The notes beneath the pieces are model-generated. The model was given only the letters and a program-made list of their open reading frames with translations, was not told the origin of the DNA and did no database searches. The translations under genes and the position numbers were made by a program. From an uncultured Bacteroidales bacterium (GTDB taxonomy: Bacteria; Bacteroidota; Bacteroidia; Bacteroidales; P3): a DNA stretch of 64,000 bases. Location of the stretch: positions 62,001-126,000 of the forward strand of contig OMWJ01000001.1 in NCBI GenBank assembly GCA_900314725.1, written 5' to 3'. How positions within the stretch are numbered: position 1 is the stretch's first letter; the number at the start of each line of letters is the position of its first letter. Below are positions 1 through 7,840 of the stretch, in pieces.

Positions 1-693
1 TGAGGTTTGCAGTATGGAAAGCCAAGAAGTTATTGTATTGGAAGTAACTCCAACTTCATTGGCTAACTGTGAAGCATTAAATACAGAGCCAATTCTTCCT
101 GCACATAGTTTTAGAAAGTTGTTAAACTGCATTATCCCTTTGACTTGCAACAAATCCCTAACATCTTTTTCTAAATAGGTTTTGACATAGAAAGGATACA
201 GCATATCGGGAATATTTTTCTTTGCACAGATGGCTGGATATAATCCATTGAACAGTATTTCATCTAAGGACATATCTTTATATATATTCGCAACTTCACT
301 GTATGACATTGGCAGCAATTCAAACAAAGCAACACGTCCCGCTAATGATTGTGTGATGGTTTTCATCATTTGAAAGTTCGAACTCCCCGAAAGAATGAAT
401 TTTCTTTTCGGGTTATTATCTACAATTCCTTGAATATATGAAAATAAGGATGGAACCCTTTGTACTTCATCCAAAATAATACCAGTTCCCGTTTGATTTA
501 AAAAACCGATAGGATCATTTTCGGCATAATTTCTTACATCCAAATCCTCTAACGAAAATACAGCATAATCGTTAAACATGTGCTTTATTAGAGTACTTTT
601 TCCTGATTGACGAGGTCCTGTAACACAAATAACAGAATAATATTCTATTGCCTTATATATAGCCCTACTTATCTCTCTTTCAATTATTTTCAT
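1..693 (-). CDS. AAA ATPase, DUF4143 family (C-terminus outside window)
   Basis: The gene starts at the ATG complementary to 691-693 and stays open to the window edge (231 codons read), so the C-terminal part is missing. Near the N-terminus is a Walker A motif (TGPRQSGKST), followed by a Walker B motif (GIILDEVQR) and a sensor-like segment (FILSGSSNFQMM). The later segment, with a YVKTYLEKDVRDL pattern, is typical of the AAA_14/DUF4143 architecture. This family is common and often strain-variable in Bacteroidales, and its role is poorly defined; I assign no substrate. A well-formed Bacteroidetes promoter lies directly upstream, so it is probably monocistronic at its 5' end. Confidence 0.85.
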   Translation of the reverse strand, partial: MKIIEREISRAIYKAIEYYSVICVTGPRQSGKSTLIKHMFNDYAVFSLEDLDVRNYAENDPIGFLNQTGTGIILDEVQRVPSLFSYIQGIVDNNPKRKFILSGSSNFQMMKTITQSLAGRVALFELLPMSYSEVANIYKDMSLDEILFNGLYPAICAKKNIPDMLYPFYVKTYLEKDVRDLLQVKGIMQFNNFLKLCAGRIGSVFNASQLANEVGVTSNTITSWLSILQTS

Positions 694-1055
694 CGTTTTA
701 TGCAAAATTGAAATTCAATTGCAAAATTACATAATTTCTTTGTAACTACCAAATAATCACATATAAAAAAGAGTATGTTGTCAAATGTGAAATGTATCTT
801 TATTCTATTACAAGTAACATTCCTGAAAACGTAGAAAAGGCACAATAACACTGGGCGATCGAAACACCCTGCGTATTATCATGCCTTTCCATTTCGCAAG
901 ATTACAACAATAAATTAGACTACAAGCAAAAAAATAATAAAAAATGACAATAAAAGATTTTGATAAAAAATTACAAAACATAGCAGATCAGATGCCTGAC
1001 TCTCTGTTGTACTTAACATAGTATAAAGTACAGATTAGTGAAAGATATTCCAAGG
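694..1055. other. Intergenic stretch with no convincing gene
   Basis: Apart from the ATPase promoter, I see only a 25-codon plus-strand ORF (944-1021, beginning MTIKDFDKKLQ) that ends in TAG. It could be the remnant of a longer gene. There is no clear hairpin, repeat or RNA gene. Confidence 0.4.
722..753 (-). promoter_or_regulatory. Bacteroidetes-type promoter of the ATPase gene
   Basis: On the minus strand a TTTG box (750-753) and a TAATTTTG -7 box (722-729) are separated by 20 nt. This matches the sigma-ABfr consensus. It sits about 30 nt before the ATG of the ATPase gene. Confidence 0.65.
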
Positions 1056-1184
1056 TCAGTCGTCAGAATAGAGTTCATTTTTCTTGAAAAAACTATGCAT
1101 ATCCTGAAAGAACCAGATGATTAGTCCAAGGAATCCAAAAAAACCGATAACGCCGACTAATATTGTAAGAATAATACGAATCAT
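1056..1184 (-). CDS. Possible 42-residue single-span membrane protein
   Basis: A short ORF starts at an ATG complementary to 1182-1184 and ends in TGA at 1056-1058. It encodes about 22 strongly hydrophobic residues with several glycines (ILVGVIGFFGFLGLIIWFF), followed by a charged C-terminal tail (FFKKNELYSDD). That is the layout of a small inner-membrane protein with one transmembrane helix. It has no recognisable homology and no clear promoter. Its coding status rests only on the amphipathic layout and the intact frame. Confidence 0.35.
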   Translation of the reverse strand: MIRIILTILVGVIGFFGFLGLIIWFFQDMHSFFKKNELYSDD

Positions 1185-1250
1185 AATTACATATAAAAGG
1201 ATCACACCCTTTGATATAATCCTTAATTCTCTTTTATAAATTTTCTAATT

Positions 1251-1723
1251 TTATTTATTGTATTCATATCTTTCTTCTGAATGAGAGTATTTATATAGAT
1301 CTTTTTTGTTTCCTATTACTTCTTCTCTGTCCAATTCTTCATCTGAAAAGAAACCTATATCAGCATCTCACGTCTTACTTTATAGTAAGTATCGCCAATT
1401 TTTTCTATTTCCCAATATTCATCTTCCTCACACCTGTTTAGCAAATCAGAGTCTGTATTTATTTTCTGAGATTCATTTTGAGAATTATTCTTTCTTGGAT
1501 CAATATTACATATATCCCCTATTCGACCTGTTTCAACAGGTTCTCTCTTTTCAGGAATAAGGCTTCCTATCGTAACCCCCAAACATAAGATTGAAACTGC
1601 TATTATCGTTTCCAATCCGTTTTCTTTTTTGCTCTCATAATTTAAACTATCAAAAAACGTGAATACTCCCTTGCTTATCCCATTGTATTCAATACTACAA
1701 AGATATAAACATTTAGTTGTCAA
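1251..1723 (-). pseudogene. Small membrane-anchored protein gene, probably frameshifted near its 3' end
   Basis: The first frame (1355-1723) encodes about 122 residues: a hydrophobic segment (IIAVSILCLGVTIGSLI) followed by a hydrophilic, acidic tail ending KVRREMLI. Directly after that end, another frame continues with 35 protein-like charged residues (GFFSDEELDREEVIGNKKD and so on) to a TAA at 1251-1253. A single-base change near 1360 would join the two parts. I read this as a frameshifted gene or a sequencing error. The annotated ATG overlaps the end of the upstream PorE-like gene by 11 nt. A TATCTTTG -7 box lies just after that ATG, so the true start may be further in, for example the TTG before ETIIAVS. 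No family was recognised. Confidence 0.4.
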
Positions 1724-4346
1724 AGATTATCTCGCCTGTTTCTGGACTATAGACAAACTGACCGAAATCTTTCAATCCGTTTTTGTTTACTATCATTGTA
1801 TAAGTCATACCCTTCTTGACAATGACTTCAAACTTATCGGCTTTATAGTTACCAATAGCAGCGTTTTTAAAAGTAAGTACAGCGTTGTCAAGTATCTGTC
1901 CTTTCTCGTCAAAGGCACGTTCTTTATCTTTAAAGTTGTCTTTTGTTATTCTTCCTGTAACAAGGAACTTTGTTGCTTGGTCCCAATCCAAAACAGCAGC
2001 GTCTCTATATCTCTCATCATAGATAGCAGGGACAGCAGCACCATTAAGAATAATGTAGAGTTGTGCTTTGTTGCCGTCTATCATTGTTATTTTGATATGA
2101 TTATCTGTATATATAATAGGTATATCTGTAATAGGCGCTGGTTTATTGTCAGAGACTATATCAACAATATGACTTTTGAGACTTGCATCAACTAAGGAGT
2201 CCTTAACCGTTTGAGGAACATAGTCTGTCCTTAGAATACGAAATTCTGTTCTTCGGTTTAGTTGATGAGCTGCTTCTTTCTCTCCTTTAGTCTTTAAAGA
2301 ATTGATATAATCATCAGTAAGAGTTATACCTTTAGGAAACTTGTATGTTTTACCTCCGTAAGTTGCGTATGTCTCTCTCATAAGTGTTCTTGGCACTCTG
2401 TCTCCATAACCTTTAGCGACCATTCTTCCTGGCTCTATTCCACGAGCTTGTAAGAACTCTACCACACTTTCTGCTCTACGTTGAGAAAGAGTGTCATTAG
2501 TTAGGGTTACGTATGGTCGTGAATCTGTATGAGAACCAAGTTCTATAACGTATGTAGGATTATTAACCAATATAACCAAAAGGTCAGAAAGAGAATCTTG
2601 GTATTGGTCTTGTAAATCCCATTTTGCTAAATCATAACGTATCTCTGGCAAAACAACAGGTTCTTTTGGAATAGGCATAAGGCGGAAGTTGTGAACCAAA
2701 TCCTTACTTGTGGTCAAACCAACTGTCGTTTCTGTTCCTTCAGTGTTCATATAATCTATTTGGGACACCTGAAGTTTATAATTTACGTTATATTTTACTT
2801 GTTCTTTGTTGAATTCGTACTTTCCTTCGTTATTAGTACGTGTCTCTATTTGTGAGTGGTCATCACCTATAAGTCTTACTCTTGCACCAGGAACTGCCTG
2901 CATACTTTTATCGTTTCTAACCTCTCCACTCAAAGTAAAGAACATAGGTGCGCGATAGAATGAATAAATGTCGTAGCCTCCTGTTCCTCCGTCTCTGTTA
3001 GAAGAAAAATAGCCACTCTCTTCTGCAGCAACGCTTTCGTCTTCGTTATAGTTAAATATCAAACCTATTTCATCAAAAGGAGTATTAATAGGATAACCCA
3101 TATTTTGTGGTTCTGACCATTCACCATCTTCCAATGAAGAAACAAAAATATCATAACCTCCTAATCCTTTCAAACCATCAGAAGAATAATACAAACGGTC
3201 GTTACCTCTTAGAACAGGAAACTCTTCTTTACCTTCTGTGTTTATAAGTTTGCCAAGGTTAGTAACATTACCAAAAGGTTCATTGATATTGTTTCTTGTT
3301 GCTTTCCATATATCATAATCTCCTTCTCCTCCTGGACGATTGGAAGAGAAATAGATAGTAAGTTCATCACTTGTTACTGCAGGATGGAAATAGTTGTAGG
3401 CTGTATCACCAAGGTCTAACATAACAAAAGCCTCTGCCTCATCACCTCCTTTTGAAGATTTTTTATCTTTATCCTTGTTGTCTTTATTTTCCTTAGATGC
3501 AGTCGCTTTTTTATTACCTTTTGTTTTTGCTGGTTCAATAGGAGAAGAATAGATAGCACAGTTTAACTGCATATTCTTCTTTATATTACATCTTGAAAAA
3601 TAGTAATGTGTCGTTTTCCCATTGTCTATCTTTATCAATTCTCCCTCATTAGCAGCGGTATTTATACCTGCAACAGAAAACTCTGAACCATCTCCAAAAG
3701 TTCCATTCTTAAGTTTTGAAGATTGATATATATTTGAAAAATATTCTCCAGTCCAAGCATCTCTATCTTTGCTTTCTGAGTTGTTTCTTGAAGAAGTAAA
3801 GGTGATTGATTGGCATTCAACAGCATTATCCCACGATGGCTTCCAATCATTCCATTCTGTATTCAAGTTCTTTTCTTCTTTTATTTCGTGCTTCGTTGGA
3901 TTAGCCATCATCTTCTTTGCTAAGGCTATGCTTTCTAATCTTCTTTTAGCCAAAGCATCATCAGGAACAAGTTTCAAGTACTCTTTATAGTTATATTCTG
4001 CATTATCCCAATCTGAAAGGAAACGCTGGAAGTCTGCCATATAAAGATAAATACGAGGCTGAGTTTGATAGTACTTAGCCTTTACAAGACGTTGATAAGT
4101 CTTGATTGCTTTCTCTTTCTCGTCTAAATATCTGTAACATTCTGCTTTTTGAAACAAAATACGGTCTTTTTCTTGGCGGTTAGCCTTAACTTTAGAATAA
4201 GCCTTATCATATAAATCCACAGCAACAAGATATTGTTTGCTGTTAAAAGCAGCATCTGCTTTTTGTGTAAGACTTTGCTTTTGTGCAAATAGACTTATTG
4301 CCATTGAGATAGTTGCAAAAAATACAAAAAACTTTTTTATACTCAT
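1713..4346 (-). CDS. PorE-like outer-membrane protein (TPR, PD40 propeller, CRD, OmpA domains)
   Basis: This 877-residue protein has an N-terminal signal peptide ending around LFAQ. Tetratricopeptide repeats follow at roughly 25-145. A WD40/PD40-type propeller spans about 170-460, with repeated FSSNRPGGEGDYDIW and YFSSNRDGGTGGYDIY blades. Next come a carboxypeptidase-regulatory-like fold (about 465-560, LSGEVRNDKSMQAVPGARV) and an OmpA-type peptidoglycan-binding domain (about 570-705, ELGSHTDSRP, LSQRRAESVVEFL, GYGD). This order matches PorE of the type IX secretion system, an envelope component that contacts peptidoglycan. Two features differ. There is no lipobox cysteine at the signal-peptide end, and about 170 extra residues follow the OmpA domain. 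A lysine/aspartate-rich insert lies near residue 280-310. It may instead be a general OmpA/MotB envelope protein. Confidence 0.8.
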   Translation of the reverse strand: MSIKKFFVFFATISMAISLFAQKQSLTQKADAAFNSKQYLVAVDLYDKAYSKVKANRQEKDRILFQKAECYRYLDEKEKAIKTYQRLVKAKYYQTQPRIYLYMADFQRFLSDWDNAEYNYKEYLKLVPDDALAKRRLESIALAKKMMANPTKHEIKEEKNLNTEWNDWKPSWDNAVECQSITFTSSRNNSESKDRDAWTGEYFSNIYQSSKLKNGTFGDGSEFSVAGINTAANEGELIKIDNGKTTHYYFSRCNIKKNMQLNCAIYSSPIEPAKTKGNKKATASKENKDNKDKDKKSSKGGDEAEAFVMLDLGDTAYNYFHPAVTSDELTIYFSSNRPGGEGDYDIWKATRNNINEPFGNVTNLGKLINTEGKEEFPVLRGNDRLYYSSDGLKGLGGYDIFVSSLEDGEWSEPQNMGYPINTPFDEIGLIFNYNEDESVAAEESGYFSSNRDGGTGGYDIYSFYRAPMFFTLSGEVRNDKSMQAVPGARVRLIGDDHSQIETRTNNEGKYEFNKEQVKYNVNYKLQVSQIDYMNTEGTETTVGLTTSKDLVHNFRLMPIPKEPVVLPEIRYDLAKWDLQDQYQDSLSDLLVILVNNPTYVIELGSHTDSRPYVTLTNDTLSQRRAESVVEFLQARGIEPGRMVAKGYGDRVPRTLMRETYATYGGKTYKFPKGITLTDDYINSLKTKGEKEAAHQLNRRTEFRILRTDYVPQTVKDSLVDASLKSHIVDIVSDNKPAPITDIPIIYTDNHIKITMIDGNKAQLYIILNGAAVPAIYDERYRDAAVLDWDQATKFLVTGRITKDNFKDKERAFDEKGQILDNAVLTFKNAAIGNYKADKFEVIVKKGMTYTMIVNKNGLKDFGQFVYSPETGEIIFDN

Positions 4347-4401
4347 TTTTCTTAAAATTTTCTTATAGTTTATTCTGCTATTATACGTAATAATAAGGTC
4401 G

Positions 4402-4409
4402 CAAAGTTA
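4402..4409 (-). promoter_or_regulatory. -7 box (TAACTTTG) for the PorE-like gene
   Basis: TAACTTTG on the minus strand, about 55 nt upstream of the start, matches the Bacteroidetes TAnnTTTG consensus. I could not see a well-spaced TTTG -33 box. Confidence 0.45.
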
Positions 4410-4514
4410 CAAAAGATTTTTATTTTTCAAATAAAATTTATTAAAAATCTCTTAAAACATATTTTTATGAACGAGTTTTCAATCAAAAAAAGTATTAAGA
4501 AAAATAAAATGTTG

Positions 4515-4522
4515 TAATTTTG
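4515..4522 (+). promoter_or_regulatory. -7 box (TAATTTTG) for the 4573 gene
   Basis: TAATTTTG lies 50 nt upstream of the start codon of the next plus-strand gene and matches the TAnnTTTG consensus. The -33 region is degenerate. Confidence 0.45.
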
Positions 4523-4572
4523 CGACAGATTCAATGGAATAGTTTTTAGTTAGAAATTAAAAAACGTTTTTG

Positions 4573-4935
4573 ATGATAGATAAGAAAACTAACAAACAAT
4601 TGGCTAAGAGTTTAAAGAAAAAGACAAGAAAACCTTCTTTTCTTGCTCGCTACAATAGAAAAAAACTCCTTACAAAATTGACAGAAACTCTTAAAGAGGA
4701 ACAAGTAAAACACTTGTGGTTGCATCAGGATTTTGTTTCTGCGGTTGAGAAGAAACCCAAAACAATAGTTGCATACGCAGAATTTGATAACAAAGCAGAA
4801 GAGGGAATTGCAAATAGTGTAGATGGTAGAATGGATGAAAAATTCCCTAAACACAAAGTAAATATCATAAATGTAAATAGTCTTCTTCCTGCAATAAGAG
4901 AATCTATTTTCAAAGAACTGACTCAAGTTTTTTAG
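4573..4935 (+). CDS. Uncharacterised 120-residue protein, possibly nucleotidyltransferase-like
   Basis: I choose the ATG at 4573 over an in-frame TTG one codon upstream. The N-terminal third is very basic (KKKTRKPSFLARYNRKKLL). The C-terminal part (KVNIINVNSLLPAIRESIF) vaguely resembles the end of minimal MNT-type nucleotidyltransferase domains, but the GS...D.D catalytic signature is not visible. If it is of that family it is degenerate. It precedes a glycosyltransferase gene by 15 nt and probably shares its mRNA. Function is unknown; the frame and codon use look genuine. Confidence 0.7.
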   Translation: MIDKKTNKQLAKSLKKKTRKPSFLARYNRKKLLTKLTETLKEEQVKHLWLHQDFVSAVEKKPKTIVAYAEFDNKAEEGIANSVDGRMDEKFPKHKVNIINVNSLLPAIRESIFKELTQVF

Positions 4936-4950
4936 AACATAAGTCTATTT

Positions 4951-5685
4951 ATGAAAATCACAGCAACAATTATCTCCCTCAACGAAGAAAAAAACATTGC
5001 TAAGTGTTTGGAGAGTCTGCGAGAAGTTGCAGATGAGATTGTTGTTGTAGATAGTCTTTCAAAAGATAAAACTCAAGAGATTTGTGAAAGATATGGAGTA
5101 AGGTTTATTTCTCAAAAGTTTTTGGGATATGCAGAACAGAAAAACTTTGCTGCCTCTTTTGCAAATAATGATTATATCTTTAGTATCGATGCTGACGAAT
5201 ATCTTTCAGAGAAACTGAGGTTAAGTCTTTTGAAACTGAAAAGTTCTAATTCCGTTATGCAAGCCTATTACGTAAAAAGGCTTAACAATTTTTGGGGTCA
5301 TTGGATTAAGACTTGCGGTTTATATCCCGACAAACAACTGCGTCTATATAATAAGGAGTACGGAGAATTCAAAGGCAAATATGTTCATGAAAGCGTTTGC
5401 ATGCAAGAAAACTGCAAAACAGGGCTGTTGGAAGGGGATCTGATGCACAATACTTTTGCAGACAAAGAGAGCTTTGCTGCCCAGCAGAAAAAATATGCTG
5501 AATTGAAAGCCAAAGAATATGCCGAAAAAAACAAGCGACTTCCTTTACCTATGATTTATATAAAAGTGGCGTGGAGGTTTTTCAAGAACTTTGTTCTGCA
5601 AAGAGGGTTCCTAAACGGAAAGACAGGATTGTTTATCTGTAAACAATATGCTTTGTATGAATATAATAAGTATAAACGTAAATAA
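4951..5685 (+). CDS. Family 2 glycosyltransferase (WaaE/LgtF-like)
   Basis: This 244-residue cytosolic enzyme has a GT-A fold signature. It begins with the nucleotide-binding strand (TATIISLNEEKNIAKCLES) and VDSLSKDKT, with the metal-binding DAD motif at about residue 78-80 (SIDADEYLS). The sequence is closest in style to the KDO/heptose-adding beta-1,4-glucosyltransferases of lipopolysaccharide cores (WaaE/LgtF group), which use a nucleotide sugar. The LPS-core role is inferred from that resemblance only. It is probably co-transcribed with the small gene upstream. Confidence 0.85.
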   Translation: MKITATIISLNEEKNIAKCLESLREVADEIVVVDSLSKDKTQEICERYGVRFISQKFLGYAEQKNFAASFANNDYIFSIDADEYLSEKLRLSLLKLKSSNSVMQAYYVKRLNNFWGHWIKTCGLYPDKQLRLYNKEYGEFKGKYVHESVCMQENCKTGLLEGDLMHNTFADKESFAAQQKKYAELKAKEYAEKNKRLPLPMIYIKVAWRFFKNFVLQRGFLNGKTGLFICKQYALYEYNKYKRK

Positions 5686-5800
5686 TTAACGCTGCTTCAA
5701 GAAAGATATTATACCTTCTCTTACTAAGTGTTTGCTGAAAGAAAAGAACATAATCTTTCTGTAGAAAATCTTTCTTTTTTTAATTTTTTATCAAAAAAAT

Positions 5801-5830
5801 TTTGTAGTTCAATAAGTTATTGTAATTTTG
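5801..5830 (+). promoter_or_regulatory. Promoter of the rplM-rpsI transcript
   Basis: A TTTG box at 5801-5804 and TAATTTTG at 5823-5830 are spaced by 18 nt, a good match to the Bacteroidetes vegetative promoter. Transcription would start near 5835, leaving about 160 nt of leader before rplM. Confidence 0.7.
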
Positions 5831-5832
5831 CA

Positions 5833-5953
5833 CTCTTCAAAAGACTGGTTCGTAAGTCCCGTTAATCCTTACGTAACTTGCTTTTGATAAGAGTATTGCT
5901 AAGTTTTATATATGCTTTTTTTGGCCGAAAGGGATGTATAAAAAATTAGCGAT
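5833..5953 (+). promoter_or_regulatory. Structured leader RNA upstream of rplM (candidate L13 autoregulatory leader)
   Basis: Two adjacent helices fill the leader. In the first, CTCTTCAAAAG (5833-5843) pairs with CTTTTG-AT-AAGAG (5881-5893) with a 2-nt bulge, and encloses CGTAAG (5851-5856) paired with CTTACG (5868-5873). In the second, ATTGCTAA (5895-5902) pairs with TTAGCGAT (5946-5953). This continues through TTTTATATAT/ATGTATAAAA (5904-5913/5935-5944) after a 1x1 mismatch, and is capped by a CC-GAAA-GG tetraloop. The pairings are direct observations. Autoregulation by L13 or S9 is inferred, by analogy with ribosomal-protein leaders in other bacteria. Confidence 0.7.
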
Positions 5954-5995
5954 AGTGTAATTAAAGTTTTTAAAACTAAATTATTAAAAGTAGAA

Positions 5996-6451
5996 ATGAG
6001 TACATTAAGTTATAAAACTATATCCGTTAAACCTGCTGATGTAGAGAAAAAATGGATAGTTATAGATGCCGAAAATCAAGTTGTAGGTCGTGTAGCTACA
6101 AGAGCGGCAAACATTCTTAGAGGCAAACATAAGCCTTCTTTTACTCCTCATGTTGATTGTGGAGATAACGTAATCATAATAAACGCAGAAAAAGTCAAAT
6201 TTACAGGAAAAAAACTTACTGACAAACAATATGTACGTCACACTGGTTATCCAGGAGGTCAAAGATTTGCAACTCCAAGACTTTGGTTCTCTAAGTTCCC
6301 TGTTAGAGTTCTTGAACATGCAGTAAGAGGTATGCTCCCTAAAAATAAATTAGGAGACAAAATATATACTCATCTACATGTTGTAGAAGGACCAAACCAC
6401 AAATTTGAAGCACAAAAACCACAATTAGTAGAACTTAATTCAATTAGATAA
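5996..6451 (+). CDS. rplM: 50S ribosomal protein L13 (uL13)
   Basis: A 151-residue protein with hallmark uL13 segments: W-x-x-x-DA near residue 20 ([17 protein letters not shown]), [27 protein letters not shown], and the RHTGYPGG block, followed by the VRGMLPKN motif. It binds 23S rRNA and is among the earliest assembling large-subunit proteins. Its stop is 2 nt before rpsI, the conserved rplM-rpsI pairing. The long structured leader upstream probably controls both. Confidence 0.98.
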   Translation: MSTLSYKTISVKPADVEKKWIVIDAENQVVGRVATRAANILRGKHKPSFTPHVDCGDNVIIINAEKVKFTGKKLTDKQYVRHTGYPGGQRFATPRLWFSKFPVRVLEHAVRGMLPKNKLGDKIYTHLHVVEGPNHKFEAQKPQLVELNSIR

Positions 6452-6453
6452 AG

Positions 6454-6843
6454 ATGGAAGGCGTAATAAACACAATAGGAAGAAGAAAGACTGCTGTTGC
6501 ACGTGTATATATGAAACCAGGTAATGGTTCAATAGTAGTCAATGGAAGAGATTACAAAGAGTATTTCACTACTGCTCCTTTGCAATATATCGTTTGCCAA
6601 GCTTTTGAAACAGTAGAAGCTATGGGTAAATTTGATGTAAAAGCTAATCTTGATGGTGGTGGTTTTTCTGGACAAGCAGAAGCTTTGAGAATGGGTATCG
6701 CAAGAGCTTTATGTGAAGTAAATGCAGAAGATAGACCTGCTCTTAAAGCAAAAGGTTTGCTTAAGAGAGACTCTCGTATGGTTGAAAGAAAGAAACCAGG
6801 ACAAAAGAAAGCAAGAAAACGTTTCCAATTCAGCAAACGTTAA
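6454..6843 (+). CDS. rpsI: 30S ribosomal protein S9 (uS9)
   Basis: A 129-residue protein with typical uS9 features: [17 protein letters not shown] at the N-terminus, [10 protein letters not shown], the [19 protein letters not shown] block, and a basic C-terminal tail ending [11 protein letters not shown] that reaches the P-site tRNA. It is translationally coupled with rplM (2-nt gap). A strong hairpin follows its stop. Confidence 0.98.
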   Translation: MEGVINTIGRRKTAVARVYMKPGNGSIVVNGRDYKEYFTTAPLQYIVCQAFETVEAMGKFDVKANLDGGGFSGQAEALRMGIARALCEVNAEDRPALKAKGLLKRDSRMVERKKPGQKKARKRFQFSKR

Positions 6844-6853
6844 TATTTATTAT

Positions 6854-6889
6854 AAGGTGGATAAGGTTGTTGAAACCTTATTCACTTTT
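6854..6889 (+). terminator. Hairpin after rpsI, terminator or attenuator
   Basis: GTGGATAAGG (6857-6866) pairs with CCTTATTCAC (6876-6885) over 10 bp including one G-U pair, extended by AAG/TTT, and followed by TTTTC-TT. It could end rplM-rpsI transcripts. Some read-through into rpsB is possible because I see no clear -33/-7 promoter before rpsB. Confidence 0.6.
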
Positions 6890-6890
6890 C

Positions 6891-6960
6891 TTAGGATAGT
6901 TTAGTATCCAAACTGACAAGATTTGTTAATCCTAAAGCAACTACTTGTCGGTTGTTTTAA
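6891..6960 (+). promoter_or_regulatory. Candidate rpsB leader with mutually exclusive pairings
   Basis: ACTGACAAG (6912-6920) pairs with CTTGTCGGT (6944-6952) over 9 bp and is followed by TGTTTT. Upstream, GGATA (6894-6898) can pair with TATCC (6905-6909). However, the overlapping TTAGGAT (6891-6897) is fully complementary to ATCCTAA (6929-6935) in the loop of the 9-bp stem. That gives either a pseudoknot or a switch. The position, directly before rpsB, suggests S2 autoregulation, as known for other rpsB-tsf operons. The function is inferred. Confidence 0.55.
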
Positions 6961-6997
6961 AGTAAAATTTAGGAAAGTAAACAAAAAAACAAAAGAA

Positions 6998-7822
6998 ATG
7001 TTAGAATTTGACAAAATGCTTGATGCAGGTGTTCATTTTGGACACTTAAAAAGAAAATGGAATCCTAAGATGGCTCCTTATATATTTATGGAGCGTAATG
7101 GTATTCATATCATTGACCTTTACAAAACAGCTGCAAAGGCAGAAGAGGCTGCAAATGCTTTGAAACAAATAGCAAAATCAGGAAAACAAATATTGTTTGT
7201 TGCTACAAAAAAGCAAGCAAAAGACGTTGTTTCTTCTGCTGTTAAAGAAGCAGGTATGCCTTTCGTTACAGAACGTTGGCCTGGTGGTATGCTTACTAAC
7301 TTTTTCACTATTCGTAAAGCCGTAAAGAAAATGGGATCTTTGGATAAACTTCTTAATAGCAAAGATACCAATATGATTTCTAAACGTGAGCGTTTGCAAA
7401 TAGCAAGAGAAAAAGGCAAATTGGAAAAGAACCTTGGTTCTATAGCAAATCTTAACCGCTTACCTGCAGCCTTGTTCATCGTTGATATAAACAAAGAACA
7501 CATTGCTGTTGCAGAAGCTCGTAGATTAAACATCCCTACTTTTGCTATGGTTGATACAAACTGCAACCCTGACCTTATAGATTTTCCAATCCCAGCAAAT
7601 GATGACGCTTCTAAATCAATAGAACTTATTGTTAAGTATATGTGTTCTGCTATTGAAGAAGGAATGCAAGAAAGAAAACTTGACAAAGAATCTCGTCAAG
7701 AAGATGCTGAGGCAGAAAAATCAGAAAAACTTGCTTCTGAACTTTTGGATGATGAACAACCAAAAGAAGCAAAACCAAAAAGAGTTAGAAAAGTTAAGGC
7801 TGTAGAAGACGATAACAAATAA
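6998..7822 (+). CDS. rpsB: 30S ribosomal protein S2 (uS2)
   Basis: I place the start at the ATG at 6998 ([16 protein letters not shown]), giving 274 residues. The upstream in-frame extension to 6923 runs through the leader stem and is not S2-like. Characteristic blocks are [43 protein letters not shown] and [21 protein letters not shown]. The C-terminus is an acidic/basic tail of about 40 residues, longer than in E. coli. S2 joins the 30S subunit late and contacts S1. It is followed by tsf after 18 nt, the conserved rpsB-tsf operon. Confidence 0.97.
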   Translation: MLEFDKMLDAGVHFGHLKRKWNPKMAPYIFMERNGIHIIDLYKTAAKAEEAANALKQIAKSGKQILFVATKKQAKDVVSSAVKEAGMPFVTERWPGGMLTNFFTIRKAVKKMGSLDKLLNSKDTNMISKRERLQIAREKGKLEKNLGSIANLNRLPAALFIVDINKEHIAVAEARRLNIPTFAMVDTNCNPDLIDFPIPANDDASKSIELIVKYMCSAIEEGMQERKLDKESRQEDAEAEKSEKLASELLDDEQPKEAKPKRVRKVKAVEDDNK

Positions 7823-7840
7823 AAAGAAGGAGAAAAAGAA

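Noticed and set aside
944..1021. A 25-codon ORF (MTIKDFDKKLQ...)
   Set aside because: It is too short and stops in TAG with no continuation; it may be a gene remnant but cannot be supported.
1306..1560. An 84-codon plus-strand ORF
   Set aside because: It is Phe/Leu/Ser-rich, as expected from the complement of an acidic, lysine-rich gene.
7120..7686. A 188-codon ORF antisense to rpsB
   Set aside because: It is a shadow of the S2 gene, with low-complexity composition and no promoter.
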